NCBI GenBank assembly: GCA_937891735.1
Contig: CALAGR010000249.1
Coordinates: 1 to 43,371 of the forward strand
Length of the DNA: 43,371 nucleotides
Direction of reading: 5' to 3'
Origin: an uncultured Pseudomonadota bacterium
GTDB taxonomy: Bacteria > Myxococcota_A > UBA796 > UBA9615
Positions 38,906-43,371 of the stretch are shown in pieces. Both the position numbers and the translations under genes were made by a program. How positions within the stretch are numbered: position 1 is the first letter of the stretch; every line of letters starts with the position of its first letter. Under the pieces are notes generated by a model, which was given only the letters and a program-made list of their open reading frames with translations, did not search any database and was not told where the DNA came from.

Positions 38906-40056
38906 ATCGCCGGGGAGGTTAGCAGCGAGATCAGCGACTCGAAGGCCCCGGCGCGCTCGGACCAGGACATTCCCGCCATCGCCTGCATCCGCGCGGCCCC
39001 GCGCCCCGACGGCTCGACGACGGCAGCGTCCACGGCCCGCAGCGTCGCGTCCAGGCCGCTCGCGATGCCGACGAGCCCCTCCAGCTCCGGGTCCTGCAGG
39101 ATGCCCCGCAGCGGCGTGCTCACCACCGGCCGGCCGGTGGCCAGGTACTCGCGGACCTTCAGGGGCGCCAGGGAGTCGGTCCAGGGGCTGCAGCGGTACG
39201 GGATCAACAGCACCTGCGCCGCATGCAGCCACGAGGGCAGCTCGGCGTAGGGCACATGGGGGTGGACCTGCACGTTCGGCAGGTCCGCCAGGGCCGCGGG
39301 CACGGCGAGGGCGTCCCCCAGGAGCACCAGCTGGGCCTGCGGGCGGCGGGCCGCGATCCCGCGCAGGAGCTCCACGTCGATGCGCCCATCCAGCCGGCCC
39401 GCCACCAGCAGGTGCGGTCCCGCTCCAGGAAGAGGCGAGGGCCCAGCGGGCGGCGCGGAGAAGTGCTCGAGGTCCACCCCGTGCGGAAACACCTGTCGGA
39501 TCCGCGGTCCGGCCGCGAGCAGACCCGGCGCCGAGGCGAGCAGGGCGTCCGCCCGTTCGAGCAGCACCCCCTCACGCTCGGTGATCGCGGCGGCGTCGTA
39601 CCCCGGCCACAGGCTGAAGTCGTCCACCCGCCAGTAGACCGAGCAGCGCTCTCCCAGCGCGCCGAGGACCCCAGCCACCGTGGGGATCGTGGTGACCAGG
39701 ACCGGCGCGTCGAACCCCTCCGCGGCGAGGGCAGCGCGCACCCGACGGGTCAGCACCGCGTCATTTGCGCGGCGAACGGACGCCACGCCGTACGCAGGGA
39801 TGATCGGCGGCACCAGGCGGACCAGCGAGTCGGGCTGGGGGAGCCAGGGGTCCTCGGAGGGCCCGGGCGCCCCCGACGGCAGGAAGCCGCGGAGCTTGTG
39901 GGCAGACCGGGCGATGTCGGCGCGGCTCAGACGAGGGCGCCGGAGCCCCGCCGGCTCGACCCACAGGATCCGGTGCCGGCGCGCCAGGACGGCGAACAGG
40001 TGCTGGGGCGCAGAGGGGCGCCGACCCCAGTCGTCGCTGAAGACCACGAAGTCCAT
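38902..40056 (-). CDS. Glycosyltransferase (GT-B fold, family 4/1-like)
   Basis: Encodes 384 residues from the ATG at 40056. The N-terminus DFVVFSDDWGRRPSAPQHLFAVLARRH-type segment, WRVDDFSLWPG, the Gly-rich LLVAGRLDGRIDVELL and the C-terminal LIPYRCSPWTDSLAPLKVREYLATGRPVVSTP are typical of GT-B enzymes that resemble the exopolysaccharide TuaH/GumK-like group. Membrane segments are not evident, so it is cytoplasmic or peripheral. It overlaps the next glycosyltransferase by four bases and is divergent from kdsA with only 15 bases between start codons. It probably works with its neighbour on one glycan. Confidence 0.82.
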   Translation of the reverse strand: MDFVVFSDDWGRRPSAPQHLFAVLARRHRILWVEPAGLRRPRLSRADIARSAHKLRGFLPSGAPGPSEDPWLPQPDSLVRLVPPIIPAYGVASVRRANDAVLTRRVRAALAAEGFDAPVLVTTIPTVAGVLGALGERCSVYWRVDDFSLWPGYDAAAITEREGVLLERADALLASAPGLLAAGPRIRQVFPHGVDLEHFSAPPAGPSPLPGAGPHLLVAGRLDGRIDVELLRGIAARRPQAQLVLLGDALAVPAALADLPNVQVHPHVPYAELPSWLHAAQVLLIPYRCSPWTDSLAPLKVREYLATGRPVVSTPLRGILQDPELEGLVGIASGLDATLRAVDAAVVEPSGRGAARMQAMAGMSWSERAGAFESLISLLTSPAI

Positions 40057-40059
40057 GCC

Positions 40060-40065
40060 TACAAT
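40060..40065 (+). promoter_or_regulatory. Candidate leaderless promoter (-10) of kdsA
   Basis: TACAAT (5 of 6) ends six bases before the GTG start (TACAAT-CCTGCC-GTG), with no ribosome-binding site between. On the opposite strand CAGGAT (40069-40064) lies seven bases before the divergent glycosyltransferase ATG, overlapping this box by two bases. Confidence 0.45.
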
Positions 40066-40071
40066 CCTGCC

Positions 40072-40878
40072 GTGCCCGAACCAACTCCGCTCTGGCCGCA
40101 GGAGCAGCCGCTCCTGATCGCCGGCCCCTGCGTCATCGAAGACGCCGATGAGACCATGGCCCTCGCCGAGGCCCTCGCCACAGCCGCGGCCGCGCGGGGC
40201 CTGCCTTTCGTCTTCAAGGCGTCCTTCGACAAGGCCAACCGCACGGCGAGCACCTCCTGGCGCGGACCGGGCCTCGATGCCGGGCTGCGCGTGCTGGATC
40301 GGATCAAGCACACCCTCGGCGTCGCGGTGCTGACCGACCTGCACGAGCCCGGACAGGCCACGCGGGTCGCCGAGGTGGCCGATGTCCTGCAGATCCCGGC
40401 GTTTCTGTGCCGCCAGACGGACCTGCTCGCCGCCGCCGGCGCCACAGGCCGGGTCGTGAACATCAAGAAGGGCCAGTTCCTGGCTCCGTGGCAGGTGGCG
40501 CCGGCCGTCGCCAAGCTCGGCCCCGGGGTGCCGGCCTGGATCACCGAGCGCGGCACCAGCTTCGGCCACGGAGACCTCGTGGTGGACTTCCGCTCCCTCG
40601 CGGTGCTGCTCGCGTCCCCCGCGCGGCCCGTCTTCGACGCCTGCCACTCGGTCCAGCGACCGGGGGGGCGAGGCGACGCGTCGGGCGGCGACCGCAGCGC
40701 GATCCCGCTCCTGGTGGGGGCCGCCGCCGGAGCCGGCTACGACGGGCTCTTCCTGGAGGTGCACCCCGATCCGCAGCGGGCCCGCTCCGATCCCGACACC
40801 CAGTGGCCCCTGGCCGAGGTGGGCCCCCTGATCGACCGCTTCCTGCGGATCCGCGCGGCACGCCTGCACGCCCCGTGA
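40072..40878 (+). CDS. kdsA: 3-deoxy-D-manno-octulosonate 8-phosphate synthase
   Basis: Encodes 268 residues from a GTG at 40072. It condenses arabinose 5-phosphate with phosphoenolpyruvate, committing to Kdo for lipid A-core LPS. Landmarks: IAGPCVIE, FKASFDKANRT, WRGPGLDAGLRVL, TDLHEP, IPAFLCRQTDLL, NIKKGQFLAPW, ITERGTSFGHGDLVVDFRSL, FDACHSVQRPGG and LEVHPDPQRARSDP. The WRGPG region and the Cys in the N-terminal GPC position are intact; Cys11 of metal-dependent enzymes corresponds roughly to GPC here, so a metal-dependent form is possible. The stop overlaps the next gene's GTG by four bases (GTGA), coupling it to a glycosyltransferase. Confidence 0.95.
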   Translation: MPEPTPLWPQEQPLLIAGPCVIEDADETMALAEALATAAAARGLPFVFKASFDKANRTASTSWRGPGLDAGLRVLDRIKHTLGVAVLTDLHEPGQATRVAEVADVLQIPAFLCRQTDLLAAAGATGRVVNIKKGQFLAPWQVAPAVAKLGPGVPAWITERGTSFGHGDLVVDFRSLAVLLASPARPVFDACHSVQRPGGRGDASGGDRSAIPLLVGAAAGAGYDGLFLEVHPDPQRARSDPDTQWPLAEVGPLIDRFLRIRAARLHAP

Positions 40879-42062
40879 ACGCGCCGATCCGCTCGCTCCT
40901 GCTGTGCTCGCGACCGCCCTGGCCGCCCATCGGAGGGGACCGCCTGCGCACGTCGCAGCTCGCCCGGGTGCTCGCCGGGCTCGGGCCCGTACACCTCGTG
41001 GCCACCGGGGACGACGCAGCGCCGGCTTCCCACCCCTTCGCGAGCGTGCGGCTCGTCCGCCCGTCGCGGGCCAGCACCGCCCTGGGGCTCGTCCGCGGGA
41101 TGGCGAGGGGCCGCTCCCTCCAGGAGAGCCTGTACGACACGGGCGAGGTGCGACGCGCGGTGGCGGCGGCGCTGGCCGGAGGCATCGACGTGGTCGTCGC
41201 GCACCTGCTGCGGACCGTGCCCTGGCTTCCCGAGGCGGGACCGCCGGTCATCGTGTGTCTGCAGGACGCGCTCTGCGCCCAGGCGCGGGAGGCGACCAGC
41301 CACGGCGGGGGGGCCGACTGGCGCCGCCTCGCGCTCCGGTTCGACCGGGGCAGGCTCGAGGCGGCGGAACGGCGCGCCCTGGGTCGGGCTGACGGCGTGA
41401 CCTTCATCACGGCCCGCGACCGCGATCTCGTGCTCGCCGGGGCCCAGGTCCGACACGCGGTGGTGCCAGCCGCGGTGGTGCCAGCCGCGGTGGAGCACGT
41501 TCGCGACGAGCCCGCGGAGCCGCGACCCGACTCCATCGTCTTCGCAGGGAACCTCCGCACGGCGTCGAACCGCGACATGGCCCTGCACCTGGTGCACGAG
41601 GTGCTGCCCCGGGTGCGCCGGCAGCGTCCGAACGCGACCCTGGATCTCGTGGGCGTCGAGGCCCCCCCCGTGGTGCGGGCGCTGGACTCGGAGCCCGGCG
41701 TGCGGGTGGTGGGCCGGGTGCAGGACATGGCCGCGACGCTGGCCGAGGCGTGGGTCACCGCCTGCCCGCTGCGCTTCGGAAGCGGCGTGCAGAACAAGGT
41801 CCTGGAGTCCTTCGCGGCCGGAACGCCCGTCGTTGGCACGGCGCGGGTGGCCGCCTCGCTGTCCGCCAGCCCCCCGTCGGGCCTGCTGGTCGGCGCGCTG
41901 GACGAGCCCTTCGCGGCTCAGCTCGTGCGCGTGCTCGGGGACCGGGAGCTGCGGGATCGGCAGGGACGGGCGGGCATCCGGTTCGTCCGGGAGCAGCACG
42001 CCTTCCCCACGACCTTCGACCCCCTCGTGGGCCTGATCCGGGACGTGATCAGAGCTCGGTGA
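40875..42062 (+). CDS. Glycosyltransferase (GT-B type), coupled to kdsA
   Basis: Encodes 395 residues from a GTG at 40875 that overlaps the kdsA stop. N-terminal LLLCSRPPWPPIGGDRLRTSQLARVL with the PPxGGxxxR pattern of sugar transferases; C-terminal SIVFAGNLRTASNRDMALHLVHEVLP, VVGRVQDMAATLAEAWVTACPLRFGSGVQNKVLESFAAGTPVV resembles family 4 enzymes acting on LPS or exopolysaccharide (the G-x-G-x-x-N-K-x-L-E segment is typical). Coupling to Kdo synthesis suggests an LPS core or O-glycan step. The last 14 bases overlap the end of the convergent membrane-protein gene. Confidence 0.82.
   Translation: MNAPIRSLLLCSRPPWPPIGGDRLRTSQLARVLAGLGPVHLVATGDDAAPASHPFASVRLVRPSRASTALGLVRGMARGRSLQESLYDTGEVRRAVAAALAGGIDVVVAHLLRTVPWLPEAGPPVIVCLQDALCAQAREATSHGGGADWRRLALRFDRGRLEAAERRALGRADGVTFITARDRDLVLAGAQVRHAVVPAAVVPAAVEHVRDEPAEPRPDSIVFAGNLRTASNRDMALHLVHEVLPRVRRQRPNATLDLVGVEAPPVVRALDSEPGVRVVGRVQDMAATLAEAWVTACPLRFGSGVQNKVLESFAAGTPVVGTARVAASLSASPPSGLLVGALDEPFAAQLVRVLGDRELRDRQGRAGIRFVREQHAFPTTFDPLVGLIRDVIRAR
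41457..41486 (+). repeat. 15-bp tandem duplication inside the glycosyltransferase gene
   Basis: Two perfect copies of GCGGTGGTGCCAGCC followed by a partial third (GCGGTGG). They encode A-V-V-P-A twice in the interdomain linker, in frame, so the enzyme is not broken. Confidence 0.9.
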
Positions 42063-42966
42063 CCACCGCCTTGCGGGGGGGCGGAGCCTCGGGCGGCGTC
42101 TCCGGCGGCGCATCCGGCGGGGGCCCCACCAGGTCTGGCTCCGGAGCCGGCGCCCCCGGCCGCTCATCCCCCAGGCGCACCCGGGTGGCTCCCAGCAGGA
42201 ACAGCGCGCCGAACCCCACGCCCTGCACCGCCACCGCCAGCTCCTGACGCCCGAAGGCGAGGAGCGCCGCGCCCAACGCCAGCGGGGGCAGCGCAGCCAC
42301 GGAGGCCACGCCGAAGAGCACCGAGGCGCCGGGCACGTACAGGCCGCGCCCGAACAGGGTCCGGTACAGCCCCACGAAGACGCCCGCGAGGAGGATCTGC
42401 CAGGCGAGCACCGCCGCCAGCGCGATCCCCCCCAGCGTCAACACCATCCGCGGCACGAAGCGCCGCAGCGCGTCGATCAGCTCCGGACCGTCGACAGACA
42501 CGGGGCCCATCGCCTCGTTGACGCGGATCCACGGCAGCGCCATGGGCACCGGTCGCTCCGCGGTGAACAGCAGCATCGCGCGGTCGCGCACCAGCACCCG
42601 GGGCCGGGAGTCGGCCCCGAAGCCGTGGGGGATGTCCGGCCTCTCGGACACCGTGTCGAACAGGATCACCACCCGGTCCGTCTCGATGATGCGGCCCGGG
42701 TCCGCCTCGACCGTCGCGAACCCATCCGCGATGTTGACCCGCGGCATGAACCAGATCGCCGAGTCGGCCATCGAGTTGACCTTGGACAGCAGCCGCGCGG
42801 TCCAGATGCCGCCGACGAGCAGGGTCAGCACGAGCGCGACGAGCACGAGCAGCCCGAGGCCCCGCCCCGCCCCCAGCGCCGCGGCGCGAGGGTAGATGTC
42901 CAGGCCGCGGAAGGGCCCCGTCACGAGGTCGGACAGGGTCGGGCGGGCAGCAGGATCCGGCGTCAT
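42049..42966 (-). CDS. Predicted inner-membrane protein, DUF1189-like
   Basis: Encodes 305 residues from the ATG at 42966. Helix near 34-57 (LGLLVLVALVLTLLVGGIW), then an exported domain (about 60-175) with INIADGFATV-type and RVVILFDTVSE segments, then three or four helices (180-265) and a Pro-rich cytoplasmic tail (PPPDAPPETPPEAPPP). Overall plan and the segment reading VILFDT resemble DUF1189 membrane proteins, whose function is unknown; I hold this loosely. A TAGGTT hexamer lies eight bases before the ATG, the same hexamer as the guaB -10 box. It converges on the glycosyltransferase with a 14-base overlap and is divergent from the OPT gene. Confidence 0.62.
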   Translation of the reverse strand: MTPDPAARPTLSDLVTGPFRGLDIYPRAAALGAGRGLGLLVLVALVLTLLVGGIWTARLLSKVNSMADSAIWFMPRVNIADGFATVEADPGRIIETDRVVILFDTVSERPDIPHGFGADSRPRVLVRDRAMLLFTAERPVPMALPWIRVNEAMGPVSVDGPELIDALRRFVPRMVLTLGGIALAAVLAWQILLAGVFVGLYRTLFGRGLYVPGASVLFGVASVAALPPLALGAALLAFGRQELAVAVQGVGFGALFLLGATRVRLGDERPGAPAPEPDLVGPPPDAPPETPPEAPPPRKAVVTEL

Positions 42967-43047
42967 CAACGGCGAACCTAGCAGCCGCTTGCACCGACGG
43001 CGGTGGCTCTGTAATTGTCCGCCGCCCGCAACCAGCCAGGATGCCCC

Positions 43048-43371
43048 ATGTCCGACGTGTCGCCGCAGCAGGATCTTCCCGCCCCCCCCACGACCCCCGA
43101 AGAGGTCGCCGCCATCGAGCAGAAGTGGCTCGATGAGGTCTACATGGGCCACACGCTCCCGGAGCTGACGCTCCAGGTGGTCGTGCTCTCGGTCGGTCTC
43201 GGCGCCTTGATGATCGCCTTCAACATCTACATGGGGTTGAAGACGGGCTGGGGCGAGGGCGGCTCGATCATCGCCGTCATCCTCGGCTTCGCCTTCATGA
43301 AGCTGATCGGGCGCGAGTACTCCATCCTGGAGAACAACGCGACCCAGACCTTCGCGTCGGCGGCCGGCTCC
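43048..43371 (+). CDS. OPT-family oligopeptide transporter, N-terminal part (runs off the window)
   Basis: The frame from the ATG at 43048 (AGG seven bases upstream) stays open to the last base: 108 residues. After a Pro-rich start and a helix with KWLDEVYMG, the first membrane helix (LTLQVVVLSVGLGALMIAFN) leads into NIYMGLKTGWGEGGSI, a second helix, and EYSILENNATQTFASAAGS. The N-x-Y-x-G-L-K-x-G and E-N-N-x-x-Q-T-x-A-S-A-A-G signatures are those of the OPT family (oligopeptide or metal-chelate symporters, usually 600-700 residues). Only the first sixth is present, so the substrate group is not determinable. Confidence 0.88.
   Translation, partial: MSDVSPQQDLPAPPTTPEEVAAIEQKWLDEVYMGHTLPELTLQVVVLSVGLGALMIAFNIYMGLKTGWGEGGSIIAVILGFAFMKLIGREYSILENNATQTFASAAGS

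Overview
The window reads as chromosome of a GC-rich (about two-thirds G+C by eye) Gram-negative bacterium of the Myxococcota / former Deltaproteobacteria. Supporting signs are a gltE-F-G-H gliding-machinery block, a pilB-T-C-S-R-A type IV pilus locus in the Myxococcus order, a Ser/Thr kinase with a sulfatase-modifying-factor-like tail, a bactofilin, and surface lipoproteins with Asp-rich linkers and choice-of-anchor-D/ASH-type repeats. Coding density is very high. No gene-free stretch exceeds about 260 bases. I saw no tRNA, rRNA, insertion sequence, phage gene or CRISPR array.

Layout. (1) 1-6200, plus strand: gltE (cut by the window edge), gltF, gltG and gltH, ending at a strong terminator. 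(2) 6382-8490, plus: a choice-of-anchor-D lipoprotein, then a stand-alone rplC with its own promoter and terminator. (3) 14904 down to 8562, minus: a tight run guaB - scoA - scoB - a 1.1-kilo-residue protein. That last protein looks like a RecQ helicase whose ATPase motifs have all been lost but whose RecQ zinc site is intact. (4) 15118-20379, plus: a TPR-associated TRAP (TPAT) operon (TatT lipoprotein, DctP binding protein, fused DctQM permease), translationally coupled to a lysophospholipase/monoacylglycerol-lipase-type hydrolase. (5) 20427-22106, plus: a bactofilin and a small lipoprotein. (6) nadB (minus), divergent from a lytic transglycosylase-pgsA pair (plus), then a Ser/Thr kinase (minus). 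(7) 40056 down to 27747, minus: two glycosyltransferases, pilB, pilT, pilC, pilS, pilR and pilA, with a receptor-like FHA gene inserted on the opposite strand between pilT and pilC. (8) 40072-42062, plus: kdsA and a third glycosyltransferase; then a convergent membrane protein and the start of an OPT-family transporter.

How it fits together. The window is rich in cell-surface and motility functions: gliding complex parts, the pilus with its two-component regulator and a near-consensus sigma-54 promoter in front of pilA, cytoskeletal bactofilin, peptidoglycan lysis, phospholipid synthesis, Kdo synthesis and glycosyl transfer. FHA modules occur in gltG and in the gene embedded in the pil locus, and a Ser/Thr kinase lies next to pilA, so phospho-signalling to motility is plausible (inference).

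The observations I would follow first are the pseudo-helicase at 8562-11999, the lipase-coupled TPAT transporter, the FHA gene inside the pil cluster, and a recurrent TANNNT hexamer exactly six bases before several start codons, which suggests leaderless mRNAs.
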